From positions 3,186,299 through 3,250,298 of the forward strand of contig JAJEKV010000072.1 in NCBI GenBank assembly GCA_021234155.1: a DNA stretch of 64,000 nt, written 5' to 3'. Source of the stretch: Isoetes taiwanensis (Eukaryota > Streptophyta > Lycopodiopsida > Isoetales > Isoetaceae). The notes under the pieces are model-generated. The model saw only the letters and a list, made by a program, of their open reading frames with translations. It had not been told where the DNA came from and did not search any database. Both the position numbers and the translations under genes were made by a program. Of this stretch, positions 31,927-42,027 are shown one piece after another (the first letter of the stretch is position 1; each line of letters starts with the position of its first letter).

Positions 31927-34755
31927 CTACTGGAGCAGTGCCCACTCCACAAACTCATGATACCCTGGTCTGCAAATGAGGTACTTACTTGTAGTTTCTT
32001 TTACAACATGGTTCGTTTGTGGTGGAGGCAAGAATTTATGGTTCATTCTCCTCTGTTGTGTCTGTGCCAGTACACCATTTATGTCAAGCACCATCAACTT
32101 CCGTCTGGGTGTCCATCCCTCGACGTTTGCAACCACTGTCAATGTGTGCTGCATTGTGCTTGTCTGTGCTGCGATGTGTGCTGGACTCTGCTGGGAAGTG
32201 CTATCAAGAGGTGCTGGACGTTGCTGCGACCTGCTGGATTCTGCTTTATCTTTGCTACCAGATGATGGAGAGTGCCGATAGCCATAGTTAGATACATCTG
32301 CAGTAGTATCTCCCTGCCCCCAATGTATGGGTGTTTCCTGGCTATCAGTAACCCTTGCAGTGCCTTTGTCCTCAGTTTCTTCATTCACGACCTGTCTTGT
32401 TCTCCTGCATGCAAGGATGAGCTCCAATTACGAACTGAAATTTGTAGAGAATACACATTCTGAAATGTAACAGGATAACAGGCACCTTTTGTATGTTAGA
32501 GTTTGTGCTGGCACTTCTTTATCTGTATTGTCTTCTTCATTAGATTCACTAAGTATAAACCTTGGCTGCCTTCTTTTTCTGCAGACAAGTTTTTACAGAA
32601 GCCTAAGTTGAATGAATAATCCAAACCAAAATTTGCACATTAAAGGTGGAATAAAACAGGGATCAAATATATTAATTGTTTGAACAAAAACCTTTTAGCT
32701 GAAGGTTTAGGGTTGTCTTGCAAAATCAAGGTTTGCCTGCCTGAAATACATAAGGCAAAATTACGTTAGCCTTGTTTTTTTTTTCCAAACGCTACTTCTA
32801 TAGGGACGTCCTCATCAAGGTCATTTTCTGACTCACCCTCACTTTCTTCTTCCACAACCTTCCTGGCCCTTGACCGTGTCAACCTGCTGACCTGCTTAAC
32901 GACTGTATGAACCTGCTTGTCGACATCTTCGCCATCGTTTTCCTTCCCTGCAGCAACAGTGTTAGAGGAGGCCTTTGTAGAGGCAGCTGCAGAATTTGGA
33001 ACTATAATATAATTGTTGGCACCATCAGTACTACTTGAATCTCCCTTTGATTCTGCATGCTTTGGTGTCTCCAGCACTGTGCTGCCAGGTGCTGCAGTGT
33101 GCTGAACTTAGACTGCTTGTAGTTTGCTGTCCAATGTCTACAGCACCTTCTAATGCTGCCAATTCAAAATGAGAGCCTGAAAATAGGCATGTACCTTTTT
33201 TCCCATGCCTTGGCTGTGGAGTTTGAACCCTTGTGGACTTGTGCTTGGCTGATCCTGGGGTCCTTTTACTTCTTGGTGTGTTGACCTGTTTCCTTTTCCT
33301 GCTGCTATCAGGAGTTGTGACTACATGCTCATCAACATCAATTATCTTCTTCTCAGTTTTGTGAGATGTTCCAGCATGTAACACTTCATGCTTTACTGTA
33401 TTAAGCTTACCTATTTCCTGCACTAACCCTGTAGGAATGGTCTCTGTGCACTCGAGGCATCATCCTTTTTCCATGAGCAAACTGAGGCAGCTAACGTGAT
33501 AATGATGTCCACATTTCATCCGCAGGCTGAGGGTGTAATCATCCTGGAATGCAAGACCACAGGTGGAGCATCTCTCCTCATCTCCAATTGGCAATCGGAA
33601 TGGTATTGGAGTGATGCTGACCAGCTGATCATTTCTCTTGGTCATCTCCCTCAGCCTGGTGACATTCTGTAAGTGCTGCTGGGCTTTTGCAAGGAGGGAC
33701 TCGTTGTTGGCAATCTCAGCAGTTAGTGCAGCCACCTTTTCTACCATGGTTTGATCTATTGGCCCACACCCCATTTCAAGTAGGGACTTCACCATATACT
33801 CTGCCATATCTTTCTCCCTCTCCAAAGAATGAATCTCAGCAGAGACACCTGCATTAGGATCTGACAGTGCTTGAAGACGTGTAATATTGTCCTTTATGGT
33901 CTTCAACTTCTCCTCTGCAGCCGAGAAGAAGGTGCCCTTTGCCTGAGATTGTGCAGCCTGTTCCTTCTTTGACACTAGGTCACTCTGCTGCATTTTTAGG
34001 GCTTCCTGCATATCTTGGATCATGCTTTCCAGATGGAAAATATTTTCCCCATAAGCTGAGAATGCTGCTGGACACATTGCAGTACTCCTGAATGACAACC
34101 TTCCTTCTAATTTTACAGCAGTGCCTGCTGAGGCTGGCCTTTCTGCTATGCTTTCAGGTGCTGTTGTCTGCTGTGATTTGCTGGGCTCTGCTGTGCTCAC
34201 AGGGCCGCTGGTGCTGGGTTCACTCTTAACCTTGCTCGAATAGGCTCTGCTTTTTGCTGCCACTGCTGCCCAATTAACCTTGAAATTTTTTGGATCCTGT
34301 TTGGCCCTCTGGCAGTTGTTGAATGCAAATAAAAAGGAAACCGTCTTCCTTACTTCTCTATTCTTCAACCCTTCTGGGTATATCTTGCTCAACAGTTCAA
34401 TTAGAGCTTCTTCATGCTCTGGCCTTACTTTGTCGATGGATGTCTTGTTGGGAATGACACCATTGGTGTCCCAAACCTCATTATACTCTGCTGCAGATAT
34501 CATATCCGTTCGAAATTGAGAGGGATGTACACCCTCGTTTGATAGACCCGCATAAGCATGGAAGTGCTCCTCAGTTCGGCAATCAGCCAGGTCCGGTCTT
34601 AGGGGCACGTTCCTTCTGGGCTGAAAGAAAGCAAGAAAAACAAATTAACAGGGCACCGTAAGCTATCAAAATTGGCAGTGCATTTTGCTTACCCTGCGTA
34701 TGGCATCCATTGGGATTACTGGCTGAGCCGGCGGATTAACAACCTTCTTCACCAT
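31927..34755 (-). CDS. RING-finger protein with C-terminal HAD-like fragment
   Basis: Exon 1 (34755-34693) starts MVKKVVNPPAQPVIPMDAIRR and splices by GT-AG (intron 34692-34621) into a long exon with a Lys/Ser-rich middle, coiled-coil segments (MIQDMQEALKMQQSDL, AEEKLKTIKDNITRLQ) and a RING-like end: CSTCGLAF...CGHHYHVSCL. An in-frame TGA at 33460-33462 falls inside the domain; CLEC, the expected last Cys pair, follows at once in the same frame, which stays open to about 33031. Downstream pieces are an acidic/basic part (32766-33077, shifted frame), RKRRQPRFILSES (near 32490-32578) and a final exon with RKLMVLDINGVLAQ...RPGYHEFVEW (31927-32110), which resembles the beginning of an FCP1/NIF-type HAD phosphatase. 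The usual DxDx motif reads DIN, and the frame stops 20 residues on. The role is unknown; E3 ligase-like by domain. Probably transposon cargo and possibly inactive. Confidence 0.55.
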
Positions 34756-35048
34756 AGTGCGTTTGGGTTTTGGAATACTGGAGTGAATGCGGAAATTCTC
34801 GAGCTTCTTCTCCGCGGGCTATTTGGCCGGAGTAGCAAAAGGTGAGGGAACACGGTTGCAAATTACAAATTCAAAATTCGCTACCCTTCGGGTCACATTC
34901 ATTAGTTACGGTGGGCGGTAAGCAGGTTATGATTGGAATGGGTACGCCCTATGTGAAGTGACGGGCATAGAATAGGTTAGACTTCATTTGGTGAAGGGTG
35001 GAAAAAATAGTATGAAGGGTGCTGGTGCTGGGTGCTGAACCGCGTTTA

Positions 35049-35082
35049 TTTGATACCCACCAGTATACTTTCACCCTGTGGT
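35049..35082 (-). repeat. Right inverted end of the two-gene transposon
   Basis: Reads TTTGATACCCACCAGTATAC then TTTCACCCTGTGGT on the plus strand, the inverse of 28482-28515. Confidence 0.65.
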
Positions 35083-35280
35083 GGTCGCAAAGATGTGGTG
35101 GTAGTCTATGGTGGTGGGATAGATGATGGGGTGTGGTGGGGTGAGGGGGGAGAATAAATAAAATTGAATCCACACATATCATACATTAACATGCACACAC
35201 CCACATGACACCATGGACATAACGCACCCCATACCACACCGCACCGCACCGCACCACACATCACATCACATCACATCACT
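35083..35280. repeat. G/T-rich and C/A-rich low-complexity block
   Basis: A GTGGTGG-rich stretch (35083-35155) is followed about 60 bp later by its near complement, ending in (CCGCA)n and (CACAT)n runs (35238-35279). The two halves could fold into an imperfect hairpin (GGGGTGTGGTGGGG against CACCCCATACCACACC). No gene. Confidence 0.6.
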
Positions 35281-35467
35281 TTTATCCTATTTCGTCTGAC
35301 ATAAAAAATCTGCCTAGCCTGCTCTCATAAACATTTCTGAAATTCGTACACCCTGATAATAATTACATTCCTCTTCTAATCATTAGAAAAAGATCTGGGT
35401 CCTAAATCCTGTTCCTGCGTCTGATTTTTGGCATTTCATTCTCAATTCGAACAAGTTCATTCCGGCA
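35281..35467. other. Upstream of the 161-codon ORF
   Basis: Ordinary A/T-rich sequence; no clear TATA box or repeat. Confidence 0.4.
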
Positions 35468-35953
35468 ATGGTAGGGATGTTCAGAGATCACTACGGCCTA
35501 CCCCGGGTGAGCGAGGAGGGCATTCGGTATGTGTTAAACAGGGCTCGTGACCAATCTCTGAAGGTGGAAATGCGTAAATCCACCTTCTTTGCTGATTTCG
35601 AATCCAACCTAAAGGCATACAACAGACTGGATGCTAGGCCTTCAATGGTTATGCTTGGGGGTAGATTGACAGGAAGTGAGCTCTTAGACAAGGTCCATGA
35701 CCTTATGTTACATGTTGCTGCAAGGTCAGCTGGTTTATTTGTTCTCTGTCACTTGCCCGCTCTGAGTCTGCAACAGCAGGAATTACTGGCAGGGTTGCGT
35801 TCTTACCACCAGGGAATGCAGGAAGCACTGGCAAACCTCATCCTGTTAAATTCTGGGATGACTGCAGAAAGCTTAGATGCTTTAGTGCAGAAAACAATAA
35901 TTTTGGATGCACCAGTTCTCGAGCCAGTCATACCAGCATTTCCTGTTGCTTAG
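35468..35953 (+). CDS. Uncharacterised 161-residue helical protein
   Basis: An intact frame from ATG to TAG encoding MVGMFRDHYGLPRVSEEG...; no family recognised. The protein is predicted mostly helical (many Leu, Ala, Glu, e.g. LSLQQQELLAGLRSYHQGM). It has no signal peptide, membrane segment or Cys/His motif. It lies just outside the right inverted end of the two-gene transposon and faces the N-terminal fragment of another transposase-like copy at 36405-37106, so it may be part of a second, related element. It may also be one exon of a longer gene. Confidence 0.45.
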   Translation: MVGMFRDHYGLPRVSEEGIRYVLNRARDQSLKVEMRKSTFFADFESNLKAYNRLDARPSMVMLGGRLTGSELLDKVHDLMLHVAARSAGLFVLCHLPALSLQQQELLAGLRSYHQGMQEALANLILLNSGMTAESLDALVQKTIILDAPVLEPVIPAFPVA

Positions 35954-36404
35954 GAAATGCATGTAAATTTAGTTCTCGGGTACAGAGCTTTCAATGGAAA
36001 GCAAAATTTTGTAAAGCCAAATTTTGTAAGATCCTTTTTTTTAATATATTATTCTTTCCAACAGAGCTGTGCTTGAATCTGACAAAAATTTGTCTTTATT
36101 CAACAAAAATTTGTACTTCATAGGATCAGTTAGTTATCTATCATTCTCAAATATTTTTAGACTGTACACACACCCAGTAAAGGAGTACTCAATTCTGTCA
36201 TGTTCTAATATTCCAAACATTAAATATTGCATTTCAGACTAGAGTCAATTACACACAATTCACATGCTGCATACAGTACACCACTGTACAATACAATAAC
36301 CACCACATGCACCACCACACTAAGCAACCATAACTAAGAAAACATGAATAACAGAAATAAACTAACTTGTGATTCCTCCAGATAGTGGGCAGCATGTTCT
36401 TCTC
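35954..36404. other. A/T-rich spacer
   Basis: Contains T-rich and TACAC/CACCAC-rich stretches and no recognisable gene. The next exon of the minus-strand transposase-like fragment (with the CCC block) would be expected here but is absent. Confidence 0.4.
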
Positions 36405-37106
36405 TTACATTTCTCTCCAATCTTCTAGTTCTAACATCCTTTGTGTTAGGAGACACTCTGGTATTCTCAATCCAATTTGAATCTTTTCTATATGTTCATC
36501 TGAAATTGCATCGAATCTTTTAGCCCTCTTGTAAGAAATCCATTTCCCACCATTGTATTCGATCTCTTCCCTCTTTTTCTTTGCCTTTTGCAGGTTTCTT
36601 GGGTGAACACCTAATACCTTTCCAAGATCTCGCTGGATGACTTTGTCACTTGTTTCAGAATCTGCACGGCGTGGTACAGACATTGCAAGGCAGCTATTCT
36701 TGGCTGCTAGGCAGTCATTGCTGGTAGAGAGTTTGACAGTCTGCATGGAGTCCCAGAGGCTCCTTATAACGATGCTCTTGGCTTCCAAATCCTTTAATTC
36801 TTCACCTATGAATGTTTCCAATGTTTTATCCCTCAAAAACTCAAGTAAAATTTCTTTCTTCATGCTATCCTCCATTCTTTTGGTCTGTTTATGGAAAGAC
36901 ATTAGCAAATTAAGGACAATACGACGTTTACTGCTTGCACTTCTTGATGAGCCGGATCCTTCTGCCAATTCTGCAAGCTCCAATTTTTCTTCTCTTCTTC
37001 TTTTCCTCTGGCGTCTTTTCTTCAACATTTCTTGTTCCTTGGTTCTTCTTCGTTTTCTCCTGTTTGAAATGCCGGTTTGTGGACAGATTACCTCATTGAC
37101 ATCCAT
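36405..37106 (-). CDS. N-terminal part of transposase-like copy 3
   Basis: An open minus-strand frame. The likely start is the Met of MDVNEVICPQTGISNRRKRR (37106); the frame is open further upstream to 37316 but that part looks non-coding. It has a very basic Arg/Lys run (RRKRRRTKEQ, KKRRQRKRRREEK), a helical middle and a C-terminal block DLGKVLGVHPRNLQKAKKKR...WISYKRAKRFDAISDEHIEKI. That block aligns with copy 1 (LLKIRPRNLSKAATRRK...ALGRRMPRSNRIDDSIK), so it is the DNA-binding-like N-terminal exon of the same family. Downstream exons are missing, and the frame ends at a TGA after DWREM. Confidence 0.5.
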   Translation of the reverse strand: MDVNEVICPQTGISNRRKRRRTKEQEMLKKRRQRKRRREEKLELAELAEGSGSSRSASSKRRIVLNLLMSFHKQTKRMEDSMKKEILLEFLRDKTLETFIGEELKDLEAKSIVIRSLWDSMQTVKLSTSNDCLAAKNSCLAMSVPRRADSETSDKVIQRDLGKVLGVHPRNLQKAKKKREEIEYNGGKWISYKRAKRFDAISDEHIEKIQIGLRIPECLLTQRMLELEDWREM

Positions 37107-37342
37107 ATCCACAATGGATTGGAGCTTGCAGCAGGGAGGGAGCCAAAGAACAGGACGTAGGCAAAGAACTGGAAGGGGCCAAAGAATAGGAATTTGAATT
37201 TTAGTTTTTGAAATTAGAATTTCCCCCACAAATTGGGACTCTATTCTTAAATAACGGCAGCTGAGCGGTGCCATAATTATACTTTCATACCACAAAAGTG
37301 GTGTGCAACGCCACATTTTGGGGGGACAGGGGGGATGCCGAA

Positions 37343-37369
37343 TTGGAACACCACGGCGTGCTTTTACCC
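37343..37369 (-). repeat. Degenerate inverted end related to the transposon ends
   Basis: Read leftward on the minus strand it gives GGGTAAAAGCACGCCGTGG, alignable with GGGTAAAAGTATGCTGG of the left end at 28487 with a few changes. It lies about 240 bp upstream of the start of copy 3, similar to the spacing of the gene and end at 34755/35049. Confidence 0.35.
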
Positions 37370-37639
37370 GAAAACCTCTAGGATAAAGGATGATAATGCC
37401 ATTATTGAAGGCATTTGTAAGAGTAAATGTAGCGGCTAATTAGGTGAAATATCATGCTCAATGAGAAATCTGAAGGGTGTGGCATTCATCTTTAACGGCT
37501 CTCATTTGGCAACATTGACATATCATGTTTCCAGTTCCTCACAGCCACATTTGCCTGTTTCAGTTCTGGAAGAAGAATAGAATAGAATAGGCTGCAATTC
37601 TTTCATGCCTCCTCTTAGGGATCCTCTTGCGTAATTGCC
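37370..37639. other. Spacer, no gene seen
   Basis: No open frame of note and no repeat beyond a short AGAATAGAATAG run near 37575. Confidence 0.4.
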
Positions 37640-38420
37640 ATGTTTTGGTCAGTCGATGTCATGGATCGTCCCGCATAATTGCCGTGTTTTAGCAAATGTG
37701 ATAACAGGTTTTGGTATGGACTGTGAGCGTGGGAGTAATCTGGCTTCTGTAATGTGTTGTTTTGACCTTTTCTAAGGCACTCACATCCCAAAGCTTACCA
37801 AGGAAACATGTGTGGAAGATACTGCTATAGGTGATTGTTATCTTCATTATTCTGCACATGTACACATCCCTACTTCTAAACATCCCATCTGGAGAACCAA
37901 CCTTCTTTTCTCCTAATAGCTTTAAGACACGGTGGACCCATGGCAAGCGTGTATGCCAAATTCAGAAGTCAAGTGTCTCCCATGTTTGCTACCTCTTGGC
38001 AATAGAGTATGTGTCGCTTCAATGTAGTATGTTGTAGAGCTAGGAATCCTGTTTCTGGAGGAGAATTGTGTACGGACTGTGAGGTTGACTCCAAGAGCTT
38101 GGGTCAGAATGGCTTTCTGGATCCCTTCCAAATCTTCCCAAGTGGCAAGAGATATCACTTGCCCACATACTTCAACTCCATATAATAGAATTAGTTTTAC
38201 CAAAACCCTGAACAAGTGTGCCACGAGACCAATCACAGAGCTCTGCTTTGTGGCAATTGCTTTGCATAGTATAGAGTGCCTTCCAACCTACAATTACTCA
38301 TTGTTGAATGCAAGGAGCTTTCGAAAAAGTAGTGGTTTGGCATTACTTCATCGGAATCACACCATCGAGTTCAAGAGAACTTTAGAGAATAAAATCTCGC
38401 AGATTATGAAGGAAACTTAA
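37640..38420 (-). pseudogene. LINE reverse transcriptase C-terminal relic
   Basis: The minus-strand frame 38236-37922 contains LFRVLVKLILLYGVEVCGQ, ATWEDLEGIQKAILTQALGV, the post-RT part of a non-LTR retrotransposon (compare LYGCEIWG and DIEQVLRKFLRHELGV in the A units). The flanking sequence is the same element in other frames (cysteine-rich and helix-rich pieces) without a catalytic core. Strongly decayed. Confidence 0.6.
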
Positions 38421-38830
38421 GGAATATGAAAAATCTTCAGAGATCTTGAGGTATTTTCACAATATATAGGAGAATCTAAATGCATCTTGAGGAATCTAAT
38501 TGAATTGATGACATCTAAGAAAATCTTAAGGGACTTTGAACATAGCCAGACGCTAGCTCGTCGAGCGGTTTCAAAACGATCGGTTTTAACGCACAAAGAA
38601 TTTAGCGAATATTGATGGTATCTAAGGGAATTTTACAGAATCTAAGAGAAGAATGATGGAATGCAATGGGATCTGAAGGAATCGGAAGGACCCCAAGAAT
38701 CTTGAGAGAATTTGAAGGAATTTTTAAGATTCTTGGAGTATAGAACTTTGGAGAATTAACAAGGATTTTGAGGGTATTTCTAGAGAATATTGAAAAGATC
38801 TTAGGGAAACTAGAAAAATCTTAAGAAAAT
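38421..38830. repeat. Degenerate GAATCTTGAGG-type tandem repeat
   Basis: An A/G-rich stretch built from many imperfect copies of AGAATCTTGAGGGAATTT-like units. No stable period is visible by eye. No gene. Confidence 0.5.
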
Positions 38831-38954
38831 CTCAGTGTAACTTGTGGCCAAAATGCCACCAAAACACAAGATACAAATGTATGTTGAAATCCCATGTGTT
38901 TTAGGGATATCACTGTTCAAACCAGTAAAGGAAAATATACGGTCTCTGCGGTAA

Positions 38955-39070
38955 ATTTCTTGTATATGTGAAGATTAAAAACAATGTGTTGTATATGTTA
39001 AGATTAAGAACAATGATTTGACAGCATATGACAGTTAAGATTAAGAACAATGATTCGGCATTGAGATTAA
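38955..39070. repeat. Short direct repeats (GTTAAGATTAAGAACAATG)
   Basis: Three imperfect copies of a unit around TTAAGATTAAGAACAATGAT. Part of the gene-free interval 38831-39599 beyond the end of CUL3. Confidence 0.6.
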
Positions 39071-39198
39071 GATATGTAGTTGGCATAGGTCATAGTTAAT
39101 TGTTGACATTGCAGAGTACAACCACATATTAAAATGTAATAGATGGAACTGGTGAAACACAAGAGTTAAACACTAAACAAGGCACATCAAGATTTACT

Positions 39199-39330
39199 GA
39201 TGTCAATCAGCTGTCTTAGTACATACAAATACACTGGAGATAATAGCAGCAGTCATCAAAATTGACGTCAATCAGCTGTCCTAGTGCATACAAATCCAAA
39301 GGAGATAATAGCAGCAGTTTGAGAGGAGCC
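39199..39330. repeat. Tandem duplication of about 65 bp
   Basis: Two copies sharing GTCAATCAGCTGTC, TAGT.CATACAAAT and GGAGATAATAGCAGCAGT. Located 3' of CUL3; it may be in its 3' untranslated or flanking region. Confidence 0.7.
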
Positions 39331-39599
39331 TTGGAAGTGTCCTTTGGCTAAAGAACATGATAATTGACATTGAACAAAGTACCCAAAAAAAGCAAATCCT
39401 CCGGAACAAAAATACGCTCTTTCAGCCTAGGAGAACATACCAATGCATGCAACAGCACCTTCTTTTAATAGATACAAATTTCAGTACTAGGTGAAAGAAT
39501 CCTGGGATTTTGGCAGCCGTTAATAGGCTGGGTCTAGCCACAGGCCCGTTGTAATCTATACTAACAAAAGCCATTATTTTGACTTCTAACATGTAAAAT

Positions 39600-42027
39600 T
39601 CATGCAAGATATCGATACAGTTTCCTGTCAGTCTTATCCCTCTCTAAAAACTCCCTTTCAATAAGAGACTCAATGCGCTTCTTGATAACTGCAGGATTAG
39701 GCAGAAAACGTCCTTGTAGCTGTTTCGTTACCTCGCTAACAATGTTGTTATGATCCAGAATGCGTCTTGATTTCATAATTCTTACGATTGCTGCCTCTAT
39801 TTGAGGTTTCCTATCTTCTTCTACCTTCTGGCGAGTTTCCTGTTTCTCAGGTTCACTTTCCTTTTGAGCCACTACAGTACTGATCTTTACCTTGTAAAAC
39901 TTGCTTGAAAACTTGTCATTGAACAAGAAGACATCCTCCTCACTTATCTCCTTGCTCATTGGCTCCTTTCGCAAGACATTTTTTCCTTTCACACATGCCA
40001 AGGATTGTAGATTCCTCTTAAGATCCTGTGCTGGGATATCAGTAGCTTGCTCAATTTCCTTGTATGTCAACTTGTCTGCCATGTTAAATAGCATGAGGAT
40101 ACACATCTGATATGTGGATACATTAAGTTCGTGCTTTTGGCTGTTTCCGAAAGTGGCCTTCAAATCTGCTGTACCCATGTTGGTTTGCCATGTAAGACGT
40201 CGTCCTGTGTGAGTTGACAGGTAGTAAGCTTTAAATCTATCACACATTGCCAAGATCTCTGATGGCAGATTGCACCTTGCCCCAGATTGAGTTGGCCAAG
40301 ATCCTGTGGTAAGCACCTGCACCGATAATGTTGGGCCCTCACCTGTGTCACCACCAGAAAGCATTGAATTGAACCCTTGCATGGTGTCTCTTGATGTTTT
40401 CATATCGGTGAACATGCCTTCCAACTTTGAGGTAAACTGATACCCACATTCTGTTTTCAACTTTAGAATAAGACTCCGTTCTGCATCATCTGAAACTGTT
40501 CTCCCCGACAGCAAACGTTTTGCTAAATGCTGTTTATAATACTTTTCAAAAATATCCTTCTCCTGCAGGTAACGGAACAACATCATGACCTTATCAAGCA
40601 CAGTCTCAACATCCTCCTCGCTTACACCTTTCAGACCTTTCCTAAGCTTATCATCTACAAAAAGTGAGATGAATTCAGGTGATCTCACATTAAGATTGAC
40701 AAAATACTCAAATGCAGAATTAAGAGCATTTTGAAAAGTCTTGTCATTGCTAAATGACTGCTGAATGATTTTGTCATACTTGTCCTTCTCATCCAGCAGA
40801 CGTTGCACAAACTCTACTGGATCCTTAAGACGTTCAGGATCAAGTACCAACTGTCTTCCTGTGTCACGTAAATGTGCTGACATTACATCACGAACTGTGA
40901 CAAGCCCTCCTGGTACACGGCGAAACAAGCCATACATCCGTGCCAAGTCATCATATTTATCATCGGTCAGCATGGACACAAGGCCCGAATTCTCCATATC
41001 AACAAGCCGCTTCATATGGTTTCCTATCATCTCTCTCTCAACACAAGCTGTGATCTTCTGCTCACTTTTGGGATCTAAATAATGTGCAACTCTCTCAACT
41101 TCTTCATTCAGACACCTCTCTGCTTTTTTCAAATAGTCGGCGCAATCACTACTTTCTATGAACTGTTGTGATTCAACCTGGTAAAACTCAGCTGCAGCAT
41201 CAAGAAATGGTTTCTCAAACTCCTCCTGGTACACGTTCACCCCAAGGTCACTGAGCATCTTTGTTATGTTACGCATCAGTCCCCGATTTATAACCTCTCC
41301 TGTGCGTTCTCTATGTACAAGATCAAGCAAGGTTGCCTGTAGGCGATCTCTAATTTTGGGATACTTGACTATGTTGTCACGCCATAGATTCAACCCCAAC
41401 TCATGAACAGGAACCTTCCCATAGTTGGATACATACGTTCTGTCCATGTACATCAAAATATCCCTAATCATTTGCAAGGCTTTGTTATGATCTGCCCACT
41501 TGCTATTAAGCTCTTCCAAAAAAGAGCTCCCTTGAGCAGCTTCAATGGATCTACCCATGTCCCGAAGGTGTTGAGTCATTGTGCTAACTAGACCATTATA
41601 CAATTTATCCCCATACTTGTGAAGCACCATGTTATACGCATTCCTGCATTAAAAAAGAAATGTTCTTGCCTAAGAGCTGCAACCCATGTAGCAAAGGGAA
41701 AGTGCATAACATCCACGAAATGAGTTATGCATAAAAACCTAGACAAACAGAATGGGCAAATAAAAACCCAATTCTATTAAAAGAACTTCCAAGAAAACAA
41801 GCATTCATGACAACCAAGACATGATTTACTCCACAACAATCATTAACTCAATAAAAATCCTGCCTGTATAGCTCCTCAAAGCTGAGACCGCTTGCATTGT
41901 GGTTATAGATCTCGTGAATCGCGTCCTCGAGAATCTTCCAAGTCTTCTGGGGATACTGCGGGTCCATAGTGACCTTATGCTTGAAAGGCTCGATCTTGAA
42001 ATTCTTCTTCTTCTGCGGCTGACTCAT
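39600..42027 (-). CDS. CUL3: Cullin-3, scaffold of BTB-type ubiquitin ligases
   Basis: Two exons (42027-41864 and 41643-39600) give a 735-residue protein, the usual length of plant CUL3. It starts MSQPQKKKNFKIEPFKHKV and ends LYRYLA. The N-terminal helical repeats (about 20-370), which bind BTB adaptors, include TWKILEDAIHEIYNHNASGL; the cullin homology domain (about 370-620) follows; and the C-terminal winged helix has the NEDD8 site in IVRIMKSRR (Lys at about 679). CUL3 holds BTB substrate adaptors and RBX1 together so that target proteins are ubiquitinated in the nucleus and cytosol. No frameshift or stop is present. The upstream ATG adding MRKIFT is possible, but the family starts MS. A LINE begins only about 410 bp upstream of the start codon, head-to-head. 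Confidence 0.97.
41644..41863 (-). other. CUL3 intron with GC-AG ends
   Basis: Exon 1 must end TATACAG and exon 2 begin GAATGCG to give the conserved ELYRNAYNMV. The base pair after TATACAG is GC, not GT, and the acceptor is TTTTTTAATGCAG. GC-AG introns are a known minor class; the flanking CAG|GCAGGA is strong enough for U1 pairing. A single C/T error in the sequence would give the same picture. Confidence 0.75.

Larger units (their letters stand above)
28482..35082 (+). mobile_element. Putative two-gene DNA transposon with inverted ends
   Basis: Its ends are 28482-28515 and 35049-35082, inverted copies matching at 30 of 34 positions (all four differences are transitions), with the core AGTAT.CTGGTGGGTATCAAA. 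Between them lie a plus-strand transposase-like pseudogene (29195-31470) and a minus-strand multi-exon gene with a RING-like domain and an HAD-like fragment (31927-34755), facing each other. I could not find a target duplication, so the exact ends are uncertain. That a transposase-like gene lies within matched inverted repeats supports one mobile unit. Confidence 0.6.
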
